Origin: OM182 bacterium
GTDB lineage: Bacteria > Pseudomonadota > Gammaproteobacteria > Pseudomonadales > Azotimanducaceae
Direction: 5' to 3'
Assembly: GCA_004213835.1 (NCBI GenBank)
Contig: SHAE01000009.1
Location: 1 to 33,195, forward strand
Length of the DNA: 33,195 nucleotides
Both the position numbers and the translations under genes were made by a program. Shown here in pieces: positions 25,151 through 32,618 of this stretch; the first letter of the stretch is position 1, and each line of letters starts with the position of its first letter. The notes under the pieces are model-generated. The model was not told the origin of the DNA. It did not search any database and saw nothing but the letters and a program-made list of their open reading frames with translations.

Positions 25151-26695
25151 TCAGTGCCGGAAGTGTCTTACGCCAGTGAACACCATGGCAAGACCGTGCT
25201 CGTTAGCAGCGTCGATGACTTCTTGATCTCGCATCGAACCCCCGGGCTGGATCACCGCAGCGATGCCCGCCTCGGCTGCCGCGTCGATACCATCGCGGAA
25301 CGGCAAGAATGCATCCGAGGCCATGACAGCGCCTGGCACCGTAAGACCCTCTTCTGCGGCCTTAAGCCCGGCTATTTTTGCACTGATGACTCGGCTCATT
25401 TGACCGGCGCCAACACCAATCGTCTGCAGATCTCGGGCGTAAACGATGGCATTTGATTTAGTAAACCAAGCGACCTTCCATGCGAAAAGCAGGTCACGCA
25501 TTTGCCCCTCATCGGGCTGCGCTTGGGTAACGACTTTCAGTGCCTGCTCATCCAAACACAGCTCGTCCGCGTCTTGCACCAACAGACCCCCACCGACCCG
25601 TTTGAGCTCTCGGCCTCGCGGCCCAGCATCCAGCACACCGCAAGCCAGCAAGCGCACATTTTTTTTCTGTTTCGCTACCTCAACGGCGGCTTCGTCCACC
25701 TCAGGCGCAATTACCACCTCGACAAACTGCTTGGCCAAAATAGTATCAAGCAGCGGGCCGGACAAAGATTGATTGAAAGCGATGATGCCGCCGAAAGCCG
25801 AGGTTGGGTCGCTGGCAAAGGCCTTGTCATACGCCTCGGCAAGATCAGCCCCAAGCCCAACACCGCAGGGGTTGGCATGCTTCACAATCACGCAGGCTGG
25901 GGTATCGAACACTTTGACGCATTCCAGCGCGGCGTCAGTGTCTGCGATGTTGTTGTAGGACAGGGCCTTGCCCTGCAGCTGCTGATAGTTGGCGATGGTG
26001 CCCGGCATGGGCTTACCCGCTTCGCGATAGAATCCGGCAGCTTGATGGGGATTTTCGCCGTAACGCATGTCATCAATCTTGCTATAAGTCAGCGTCAGGG
26101 AATCGGGCAACGGTTCTTGCGCACCTAGGTAGCCTGCAACCGTGGCATCGTATTGCGCCGTGTGTCGGAACGCTTTAATGGCAAAAGCGCGACGCATCTC
26201 TTGGTCAATTTGGTCTGCCTGCATCGCGGCGATAACCTGCGCATAGTCCTCAGCACTGGTAACGGTCAGCACGTCGGCATGATTTTTAGCGCCAGAGCGC
26301 ACCATGGCGGGCCCGCCTATGTCGATATTCTCTATCGCCATGGCGTCAGTGCAATCGTCTCGGGCAATCGTTTCAGCAAAGGGATAAAGATTCACCACGA
26401 TCAGATCAATAGGGGCGATGTGGTTAGCAGCCATCACGGCATCATCGGTACCGCGTCGGCCGAGGATCCCGCCATGAATTTTAGGGTGCAGGGTCTTTAC
26501 CCGGCCATCCATCATCTCTGGAAAACCGGTGTGACTGGCCACTTCCGTGACCGCAATACCAGCATCCTGCAGCGCCTTAAACGTGCCGCCAGTCGAAAGC
26601 AGCTCAACACCAGCCGCAGCCAGTGCTTGGCCAAATTCTACAATCCCGGATTTATCCGAAACGCTGATCAGCGCTCGACGAATCTGCAATGACAT
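25151..26695 (-). CDS. purH: bifunctional AICAR transformylase/IMP cyclohydrolase PurH
   Basis: Last two steps of IMP synthesis: formyl transfer to AICAR and ring closure. 514 residues. The N-terminal IMP cyclohydrolase (MGS-like) domain has [41 protein letters not shown] and VNLYPF (about 1-140). The transformylase domain has [40 protein letters not shown] (catalytic Lys-His) and [18 protein letters not shown] with IQPGGSMRD at the end. Ribosome binding site CAGGAGAG. In enteric bacteria fis lies upstream between dusB and purH; here only 45 nt separate dusB and purH. Confidence 0.98.
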   Translation of the reverse strand: MSLQIRRALISVSDKSGIVEFGQALAAAGVELLSTGGTFKALQDAGIAVTEVASHTGFPEMMDGRVKTLHPKIHGGILGRRGTDDAVMAANHIAPIDLIVVNLYPFAETIARDDCTDAMAIENIDIGGPAMVRSGAKNHADVLTVTSAEDYAQVIAAMQADQIDQEMRRAFAIKAFRHTAQYDATVAGYLGAQEPLPDSLTLTYSKIDDMRYGENPHQAAGFYREAGKPMPGTIANYQQLQGKALSYNNIADTDAALECVKVFDTPACVIVKHANPCGVGLGADLAEAYDKAFASDPTSAFGGIIAFNQSLSGPLLDTILAKQFVEVVIAPEVDEAAVEVAKQKKNVRLLACGVLDAGPRGRELKRVGGGLLVQDADELCLDEQALKVVTQAQPDEGQMRDLLFAWKVAWFTKSNAIVYARDLQTIGVGAGQMSRVISAKIAGLKAAEEGLTVPGAVMASDAFLPFRDGIDAAAEAGIAAVIQPGGSMRDQEVIDAANEHGLAMVFTGVRHFRH

Positions 26696-26740
26696 TTGCT
26701 CTCCTGCATTGCGGCGGCGGCCGCATTTATTCCAACGGTT

Positions 26741-27772
26741 TTAGGCCGCCACGGCGCCCTGGGTGACGACGTACTCGGACCGCTGCAGCATTTGTTGGCG
26801 CCGCGCCAGCAGCCATGCATGCTGCTGTTTGGCATCCGCAAGAGTCATAAAGTCGCCGATCAACTCCGGTGTCCCCCAGCGCTGCAGATAGGCCTGAATG
26901 TGTTTTCTCGCGATACGCACGCCAGCTTCTGCACCGTAAAAGCCGTGCATCGCATCCAAGTGTTCGCGAATCAAATCAAGCCTCGCTTCACCGCTTGGAA
27001 GACTGTGGCCCAGCAGCTTGGCGAAAATCCAAGGCTGGCCCATGGCGCCCCTTCCTACCATCACGCCATCGGCTCCACTGCGCTGCAGTGCGCGCTCTGC
27101 CGAGGCCAGATCGACAATGTCGCCATTCACCAGCAGGGGTACACGCAGTTTGTTGCGCGCTTCATGCAATCGCTCTGGACATGCATGTCCTTTGAACCGA
27201 CAAGCGCGACTGCGCCCATGCATGACGATGAGCTGCGCACCGGCTTCTTGGGCCGCGACCGCAGCCTGCGTGCCTGCGTTGTCGTCGAGGGTTAAGCCAA
27301 TTCGCGTTTTAACCGAAACGGGTACGTCTACGGCTGATGCCACGGCAGCGACGATGCGCGAAATCTGATCGATATCAGCCAACAACGCCGACCCTGCTGC
27401 CTTGCGACAAACCTTCTTGGCGGGGCAACCAAAGTTGATGTCAATCCATTCAACACCGTCGTCCACTAGGCGGCGCGCAGATTCCGCCATAACGAGGGGA
27501 TCATGCCCGGCGATTTGAACGGCCTGCGGCTGCACATGGGGAATCAGCACCCGCCGCGCGCGACTCTTACCGGTGTCCCAGAGTTCGGGTTTCGAGGTCA
27601 CCATCTCGCTGACCATATGACCGGCCCCAAATCGCCAAGCCAGGGTGCGAAACGGCACATCGGTCATTCCCGCCATGGGCGCTAGCGCAACGCGGTTGCG
27701 CAACGTCTGTCCATCCCAGGCGACGGGCATTGGGCGATTTAGGAATGCAGCTACAGGCAGAGTTGGCGTCAT
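26741..27772 (-). CDS. dusB: tRNA-dihydrouridine synthase DusB
   Basis: FMN-dependent reduction of uridine to dihydrouridine in the tRNA D-loop. TIM barrel: LAPMAGMTDVPFRTLAWRFG, VSEMVTSKPEL, VQIAGHDP, IDINFGCPAKKVCRK with the catalytic Cys, VSVKTRIG, VMHGRSRAC, PLLVNGDI and GADGVMVGRGAMGQPWIF, then the C-terminal helical domain. The DusB-type CR.AGSALL after the Cys supports the B subtype. The start is uncertain: ATG 27772 is chosen, but GTG 27820 and ATG 27730 are in frame and none has a clear ribosome binding site; the 27820 start would prefix a four-residue repeat encoded by a 12-bp tandem array. A possible -10 TATTAT lies at 27875-27870. Confidence 0.92.
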   Translation of the reverse strand: MTPTLPVAAFLNRPMPVAWDGQTLRNRVALAPMAGMTDVPFRTLAWRFGAGHMVSEMVTSKPELWDTGKSRARRVLIPHVQPQAVQIAGHDPLVMAESARRLVDDGVEWIDINFGCPAKKVCRKAAGSALLADIDQISRIVAAVASAVDVPVSVKTRIGLTLDDNAGTQAAVAAQEAGAQLIVMHGRSRACRFKGHACPERLHEARNKLRVPLLVNGDIVDLASAERALQRSGADGVMVGRGAMGQPWIFAKLLGHSLPSGEARLDLIREHLDAMHGFYGAEAGVRIARKHIQAYLQRWGTPELIGDFMTLADAKQQHAWLLARRQQMLQRSEYVVTQGAVAA

Positions 27773-27808
27773 GGTTAGAGGGTTGGTTAGAAGCTTAGTT
27801 AGAAGCTG
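27773..27808. repeat. 12-bp tandem repeat at the dusB 5' end
   Basis: On the minus strand three 12-bp units precede the ATG at 27772: CAGCTTCTAACT, AAGCTTCTAACC and AACCCTCTAACC. A more degenerate fourth (GTGTCGTTAACC) lies before them. If translated from GTG 27820 they encode MSLT-QLLT-KLLT-NPLT. Confidence 0.8.
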
Positions 27809-27864
27809 GGTTAACGACACGATAGATCAGTATGAGCGCCCATTCTCAGCGAGGCGCCGTCGAT

Positions 27865-27879
27865 GGGCGATAATAGCCC
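27865..27879 (-). promoter_or_regulatory. possible promoter with inverted repeat upstream of dusB
   Basis: Minus strand GGGC-TATTATC-GCCC: a -10-like TATTAT lies inside a 4-bp inverted repeat. A partial -35, TACAGA (three of six bases), stands 17 nt upstream. It is the best promoter candidate in the gap between the VOC gene and dusB, so dusB-purH-purD-coq7 could start here. Confidence 0.35.
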
Positions 27880-27967
27880 TTAGCAGGGTAAATCTGTAGC
27901 GAATCCCCAAGGCTAGGCGGTCGCCGCAGATGGCGACCTGCCAGTACAGGGGTGACCAGTTCGCGGG

Positions 27968-28336
27968 TTAGAAAGTCATTTCATAGAAGCAGATTTTATT
28001 GCCGTCCGGGTCGCGGATATAGGCACCATAAAACACTGGCAGCCTTTCACCGGGCTCGCCTTCGTCTGTTGCGCCAAGCTCAAGCGCCTTGCGATAAACC
28101 CGATCAATGTCGTCTCGTTTAACCGGCAATGCGAGCATGTTGCCATTGCCGGGATGCTGCGCTTGCTGATCATAAGGAACGCATATCGCTACCATGGGTT
28201 GCCCTGGGCCAGTGCCGTAAAACTTGATGCGGTCTTGACCGAACATCTGTTTACCGCCCAATTCGCCGAACAACCCATCGTAGAACGCACAGGCTTTCTC
28301 CATATCACTTACACCAATGGTGACGTATCCAATCAT
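27968..28336 (-). CDS. VOC-superfamily (glyoxalase-like) protein
   Basis: 122-residue protein with the vicinal-oxygen-chelate fold: two beta-alpha-beta-beta-beta modules, IGYVTIGVSDMEKACAFYDGLFGEL at the start and GAYIRDPDGNKICFYEM at the end (the typical DPDGN-KI.F turn). Function unknown; this subgroup is common and annotated as glyoxalase or dioxygenase-like. The first-strand metal ligand of true glyoxalase I (His in the VTIGV position) is replaced here, so lactoylglutathione lyase activity should not be assumed. The ATG at 28336 is chosen because GGGAGGG stands upstream. It separates prmA from dusB, which are adjacent in many gammaproteobacteria, so it is probably an insertion in this lineage. 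Confidence 0.85.
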   Translation of the reverse strand: MIGYVTIGVSDMEKACAFYDGLFGELGGKQMFGQDRIKFYGTGPGQPMVAICVPYDQQAQHPGNGNMLALPVKRDDIDRVYRKALELGATDEGEPGERLPVFYGAYIRDPDGNKICFYEMTF

Positions 28337-28409
28337 CGCGCCCTCCCGACACAAACGAGTCTAAACAGTTTGGCTAAGCTGTTGCTTGCCGTCGTCTACG
28401 TTAGTCAAA

Positions 28410-29342
28410 CTAGGACGATCTAGCCAGCGTTCCCGTCAAACATACCCACTCGTCTTCGGCGACCGTTGGGCCAAACTCTACGTCTGGATAAGCTTGTATG
28501 ACCTCGGTGGCCTGATCATCGAGGACGCCCGCAAGCACTAGCGAGCCACCTTGACGCAGGCTGCGTGAAAAAGTAGGTGCCAACTCGATAAGTGGCGCTG
28601 CAAGAATGTTGGCAACGACGACGTCGAAATGATCGGGTGCCTGATGGCTCCCGTCACGCTCCCACTGCGCCAGCGTCAGGGTCTGAATTTGCTCGCTCAC
28701 ACCATTGAATTGCGCATTTTCACGAGTGGCTAGAATCGCCTGATCATCGTGATCTACCGCGATGACTCGTGCACCCAAAAGCGCCGCGCCAATCGCCAAA
28801 ATGCCGGACCCGCAGCCAAAGTCCAACACGACTTGGTCGGTTTTGATATGACGGGCCAGCCACTCCAAACACATGCGCGTAGTGGGGTGACTACCACTGC
28901 CAAAGGCGAGCCCGGGTTCCAGATAGAGTGCCGCTTTCCCGGTTTTGGACATCACCGCACCTGCTGCATCGACCCGCTGCTCGACGGCCTCGATTTTCGG
29001 TAGCAACAACAAACGCCCACCGAACTCGGCGCTAACCGTGTGGTTAGCTAAGCGTTGTTGCCAATCTTCTTCGGCCACAAATGCCACATCAAGGCGCTCA
29101 TGAACCTTGGCATCCAACACGCGGAGGGCTTCGTTTAGTCCGGCGATGTTTGTATCAATGGAAAATAGCGCGACAAGATTGATGTGCTGCCAGAGCGGAA
29201 TTTCACCGGGTTTGGGCTCTAATACCACCTCATCGGCTTGGCTTTCGTAGGTTACGGCGACGGCGCCATGGGCCTGCAAAACTGTCTCAAATTCAGCAGC
29301 CTCTTGGGTACCAAGCGCCAATGATATCTGCAGCCAATTCAC
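28410..29342 (-). CDS. prmA: ribosomal protein L11 methyltransferase PrmA
   Basis: SAM-dependent trimethylation of ribosomal protein L11. 310 residues. The N-terminal L11-recognition domain begins MNWLQISLALGTQEAAEFE, with GEIPLWQHINLVALF. The linker is followed by LEPGLAFGSGSHPTTRMCLEWL and the methyltransferase core VLDFGCGSGILAIGAALLGA (about 165-184), AVDHDDQAI, and the catalytic-loop NILAAPLIEL. The start is GTG overlapping the accB stop (GTGA). In most gammaproteobacteria accC lies between accB and prmA. Confidence 0.97.
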   Translation of the reverse strand: MNWLQISLALGTQEAAEFETVLQAHGAVAVTYESQADEVVLEPKPGEIPLWQHINLVALFSIDTNIAGLNEALRVLDAKVHERLDVAFVAEEDWQQRLANHTVSAEFGGRLLLLPKIEAVEQRVDAAGAVMSKTGKAALYLEPGLAFGSGSHPTTRMCLEWLARHIKTDQVVLDFGCGSGILAIGAALLGARVIAVDHDDQAILATRENAQFNGVSEQIQTLTLAQWERDGSHQAPDHFDVVVANILAAPLIELAPTFSRSLRQGGSLVLAGVLDDQATEVIQAYPDVEFGPTVAEDEWVCLTGTLARSS

Positions 29343-29761
29343 GAAATGGCGAAGAGAGGGGTGCCTGTGGCGACCGCTTCAGCATTGGTCACGAAGACCT
29401 GCTCGATCACACCAGAAACAGTCGCCGTTACTTCGTTCATCATTTTCATGCTCTCGATGATGCACAGCACATCGCCGACATTGACCTGTTGACCAATACT
29501 CACGAAGGGCTCCGCCTCGGGGCTGGATGCTTGATAGAAAACACCTGCCATGGGGGCTTTCATGGTTTGCGAAGCAGCTTGAGGCGACGCAGCAATGGTG
29601 GTTGGGGGCGGCGGCGCCACGGGTGCTGCCTCAATCACTTGAGCCTGAGATTGTGCGGTCATCGATATACGGATGGACTCATCGCCGCTGCTGACTTCTA
29701 GCTCTGCAACGCCTGACTCTTCCACCAATTCAATCAATTTCTTAATTTTGCGCAAATCCAT
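29339..29761 (-). CDS. accB: biotin carboxyl carrier protein of acetyl-CoA carboxylase
   Basis: Carries biotin between the carboxylase and carboxyltransferase halves of acetyl-CoA carboxylase, the first step of fatty acid synthesis. 140 residues. N-terminal MDLRKIKKLIELVEESGVAEL is the typical AccB opening, then a Pro/Ala-rich linker (VAPPPPTTIAASPQAAS) and the biotinyl domain with KAPMAGVFY and VGDVLCIIESMKMMNEV. The biotinylated Lys is in ESMKM rather than the usual EAMKM. Ribosome binding site AAGGA. It is downstream of aroQ; the stop overlaps prmA, and accC, its usual partner, is absent. Confidence 0.95.
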   Translation of the reverse strand: MDLRKIKKLIELVEESGVAELEVSSGDESIRISMTAQSQAQVIEAAPVAPPPPTTIAASPQAASQTMKAPMAGVFYQASSPEAEPFVSIGQQVNVGDVLCIIESMKMMNEVTATVSGVIEQVFVTNAEAVATGTPLFAIS

Positions 29762-29802
29762 TGTCGATTCCTTTTTGTGTCCGTCAGCGGGCTACCTAGC
29801 GG

Positions 29803-30258
29803 TTATACGTCCGGCTGCTGCGTTGCGCTGGCCAGTGCAAAGGCCAGTGCGAAGTCGTAGCCCTTGGAGCCTAGACCGGCAATCACGCCAACCGCCACAT
29901 CGCTCAAATAGGAGTGATGGCGGAATTCCTCGCGAGCATGCACATTGGAAATATGCACTTCGATAAACGGTATGGCCACGCCCAGCAGGGCGTCGCGAAG
30001 CGCGATGCTGGTATGCGTGAAAGCGCCAGGGTTTATGAGAATGTAGTCCACCTGCAGCAACTTCGCTTGATGGACGGCATCCACCAGCTCGTGTTCCGCA
30101 TTGCTTTGTATGCAGGTGACTTGAGCACCTTGGGTATCCCCAGATGCTATAAGGCGTGCCTCCACATCCGCCAAGGTCTCGTGTCCATATACCGAGGGTT
30201 CTCGGGTGCCCAGAAGATTCAAATTTGGACCATTCAGCAGGAGAATGTGTTTTGCCAT
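29803..30258 (-). CDS. aroQ: 3-dehydroquinate dehydratase, type II
   Basis: Third step of the shikimate pathway: anti elimination of water from 3-dehydroquinate. 151 residues, flavodoxin-like dodecamer family. [20 protein letters not shown] carries the Arg and catalytic Tyr lid. [34 protein letters not shown], and [18 protein letters not shown] with the catalytic His follow. Ribosome binding site GAGG. It supplies chorismate used by the trpE product upstream in the window. It lies 139 nt downstream of dsbD across a palindrome-rich gap. Confidence 0.97.
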   Translation of the reverse strand: MAKHILLLNGPNLNLLGTREPSVYGHETLADVEARLIASGDTQGAQVTCIQSNAEHELVDAVHQAKLLQVDYILINPGAFTHTSIALRDALLGVAIPFIEVHISNVHAREEFRHHSYLSDVAVGVIAGLGSKGYDFALAFALASATQQPDV

Positions 30259-30333
30259 GTTGTCGCCTCGTTATCGTCTCAGGAGTATCGTCGCTGGGTT
30301 GTGGATCGCCTGTGCAAAACTGTCTTAATCGTG

Positions 30334-30406
30334 AATTCGCGAATTTTAACGCCACGTTCGACGAACTTTAACCTTTCATCAGGTCTGATGGTAAGCGCTA
30401 TAGCGC
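30334..30406. repeat. cluster of four palindromes between dsbD and aroQ
   Basis: Within 73 bp: AATTCGCGAATT (30334-30345), GTTCG-A-CGAAC (30356-30366), CATCAG-GT-CTGATG (30377-30390) and GCGCTATAGCGC (30395-30406). All arms are perfect. The last one spans the dsbD stop codon (30400-30398). They have different sequences, so they are not copies of one element. They could act as terminator, operator or RNA structure between dsbD and aroQ; no T-tract follows on the minus strand. Confidence 0.75.
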
Positions 30407-32359
30407 CAGCACTTGTGCGAGGTGGGTTTCTAAACGATCTGCGGAAACCTCCCCTTGCACTCTAAATTCGTCGATTTCGCTGCCATCTTCGGCAAAAAAC
30501 ACCAAACTAGGCGGACCGAATAACCCAAACTGCTTTAACAAGGCTTGATCTTGCGCATCGTTGGCCGTCACATCTGCTCGCAACAACGTAAATTGGGCCA
30601 ATTGTCGAGCAACCTCGGGCTCGGGAAAAACAGATCGCTCCATGACTTTGCATGAAATGCACCAATCTGCGTACAAATCTAGCAGTACCGGTCCTGATGA
30701 CGAGGCCATCAGCCGCTCCACGTCGGCAACGGTTTTAACCGCCTCCCAGCGCACGGACTCCACCTGTGCTTGCTCTGCAGTCCCGATGCTGGAAAAGCGA
30801 TGCATCGGTTTGAGGGGATCAACGCCACCGGCACTCGCGCCAAGCAAACAGGCGCCACCCCAGACACTGAGGGTTAAACCGAGCACCTGCGCAAAGCGCC
30901 GACCTGCGGCTTTTGGCACGAACTCGAAAGCACCCAAGTACACGCCCGCAGCGATTAACCAGACTGCCCAGAGCACTAAGGCCACCGAACCCGGTACTAG
31001 CCGCTCCAGCAACCAGATCGCAACTCCCAACAAACCGAAGCCAAATACACCCTTTACCGTATCCATCCAAATGCCAGCGCGCGGCAGCCAATGACCACCG
31101 CTGCCACCCACCACCATCAACGGCACACCCATACCCAAACCAAGGGCAAATAACGCGGAGCCGCCGAGCACCGCGTCGGCGGTATTCGATAGGTAAATCA
31201 GTGCTCCGGCCAGCGGTGCAGAAATACAGGGAGACACGACCAAACTGGACAAGGAGCCCATGACAAATACGGACGGATGACGTCCACCCTGTTGCTGGGC
31301 GCTACGCTGGTTAATCCATTGCTGCATGCCCTGTGGCAGTGCCAGTTCGTAAAAGCCAAACATGGCGCCAGACAACAGCACAAAAACCACAGCAAAGACG
31401 CTGAGCACCAGCGGGCTTTGCAAGGTTGCCTGCAGATTAAGCTCAGCTCCGAACAGTCCCACCAGCAAACCAACCAACGCATAGGTCAGGGCCATGCCGA
31501 GCACGTAGGCTAGGGAGAGGGTAAAGGCGCGGGTCTTGGTCAGACCCTCACCTTCACCAACAATAATGGTCGATAGAATCGGCACCATGGGAAAAACGCA
31601 GGGCGTAAACGCCAAACCGATTCCAGCGATGAAAAATAACCCCAAGGCGACCAGAAAGCTGCTGCCTTGCAGTACGTCTGCCATGGCGCGATCTTCACTG
31701 ATGCTTCGCGCCGGCAACGCCGCCCTCGCAGCACCGTCATCACTTGGCGCCGCCGAGGTTAAGTTTTCCGCAAGCACGGCGTTCGCTGGCAACAGCCCGC
31801 CTGCAGACACCACAAATTTTCGTACTTCGGGCGGATAGCAAAGACCGGCATCCGCGCAGCCTTGATAGCTGATACTCAGTTCGGCCCCATCGGGTAGGGT
31901 GCCAACGACCGGGAGCTGCACCGCAGCAGAGCCGTAGTACACCTCAACATCACCAAAGAACTCATCAAACTTTGCCTTGCCTTCAGGAATGCGCATGGCC
32001 CCAAGCGCGGCGCCACTGTCGAATGCGTTAAGGCTGGCATCGAACTGATGTCGATACAGGTAGTACCCTGCGGGCATTTCCCAGCGCGCCACAACAACGC
32101 GGTTTGGTTGTAAGGTTGCGGTGAGCACGAAGGCCTCGTCCACGGGCAAAAACTGTGGTTCTTCGCTGAGCCAAGCGCCCGCCTCGCTGGTGCTTGAGGA
32201 CACCGGCGATGCCAGAATGGTGTCGTCACTCTGGGCGAACACTGGCGAGCCGCAAGCCAAGATCAGGCAGGTGATCAGGCGCGCATAAAACCGCGCGATC
32301 GCTTGCAATCCTTCAGCAGATATCGAATTCAACAATCGAAATACTCCTTCGCGACTCAT
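30398..32359 (-). CDS. dsbD: protein-disulfide reductase DsbD
   Basis: Membrane protein that passes electrons from cytoplasmic thioredoxin to periplasmic thiol reductases. 653 residues. Periplasmic N-domain with Cys pair YQGC(168)ADAGLC(174)YPP; a transmembrane domain of about eight segments with FTPC(254)VFPMVP and SPC(378)ISAPL, the redox-active pair; and a C-terminal thioredoxin domain with DLYADWC(567)ISC(570)KVME. An N-terminal signal (ARLITCLILACGSPVFA) is visible. The start is uncertain: ATG 32359 has no ribosome binding site, whereas AAGGAG lies inside the frame about 8 nt before TTG 32335 (codon 9), which keeps the signal peptide. DsbD in this window may support disulfide isomerisation of substrates such as LptD. 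Confidence 0.95.
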   Translation of the reverse strand: MSREGVFRLLNSISAEGLQAIARFYARLITCLILACGSPVFAQSDDTILASPVSSSTSEAGAWLSEEPQFLPVDEAFVLTATLQPNRVVVARWEMPAGYYLYRHQFDASLNAFDSGAALGAMRIPEGKAKFDEFFGDVEVYYGSAAVQLPVVGTLPDGAELSISYQGCADAGLCYPPEVRKFVVSAGGLLPANAVLAENLTSAAPSDDGAARAALPARSISEDRAMADVLQGSSFLVALGLFFIAGIGLAFTPCVFPMVPILSTIIVGEGEGLTKTRAFTLSLAYVLGMALTYALVGLLVGLFGAELNLQATLQSPLVLSVFAVVFVLLSGAMFGFYELALPQGMQQWINQRSAQQQGGRHPSVFVMGSLSSLVVSPCISAPLAGALIYLSNTADAVLGGSALFALGLGMGVPLMVVGGSGGHWLPRAGIWMDTVKGVFGFGLLGVAIWLLERLVPGSVALVLWAVWLIAAGVYLGAFEFVPKAAGRRFAQVLGLTLSVWGGACLLGASAGGVDPLKPMHRFSSIGTAEQAQVESVRWEAVKTVADVERLMASSSGPVLLDLYADWCISCKVMERSVFPEPEVARQLAQFTLLRADVTANDAQDQALLKQFGLFGPPSLVFFAEDGSEIDEFRVQGEVSADRLETHLAQVLAL

Positions 32360-32421
32360 AACTGTGGTCAGTAGAGGTTTGGCGGCCGCGCCAATGATAA
32401 CGGATCAGCATCAAACAGTGG

Positions 32422-32460
32422 TGTAGATCGCCTCTGTAGATCGCCTCTGTAGATCGCCTC
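32422..32460. repeat. 13-bp perfect tandem repeat, three copies
   Basis: TGTAGATCGCCTC occurs three times without a mismatch at 32422-32434, 32435-32447 and 32448-32460. A degenerate fourth copy with a one-base insertion (GATCATCCTC) follows to 32473. It lies in the 259-nt divergent gap between dsbD and the lipoprotein gene; otherwise that gap holds no gene I can support. Confidence 0.95.
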
Positions 32461-32618
32461 ATGGATCATCCTCTGGAGCACCAGAACCTTGGCACGTTAT
32501 GCTACCCTGCGGCCCGCGATATTCGCCTATCATCCTTTGTGTAAATCTGCATGCTCGATGACCCGTTTAGCCACCGTTGAATCGCTTTGCGTAATCTCAC
32601 CACGTAGCCAAGACCGTG

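Noticed and set aside
24821-25456. 211-codon plus-strand frame across the purD-purH junction
   Set aside because: Antisense to both genes; no resemblance to any family.
25502-26692. Long plus-strand frames (208 and 179 codons) opposite purH
   Set aside because: Antisense shadows of a fully conserved purH; no own ribosome binding site or domain.
29792-30465. Frames of 183-187 codons on both strands around aroQ
   Set aside because: They overlap aroQ in other frames; AroQ has all catalytic residues, the others none recognisable.
32422-32460. 13-bp repeats as a CRISPR-like array or iteron origin
   Set aside because: There are no spacers between units, only three copies, and no cas or rep gene nearby; a simple tandem repeat explains it.
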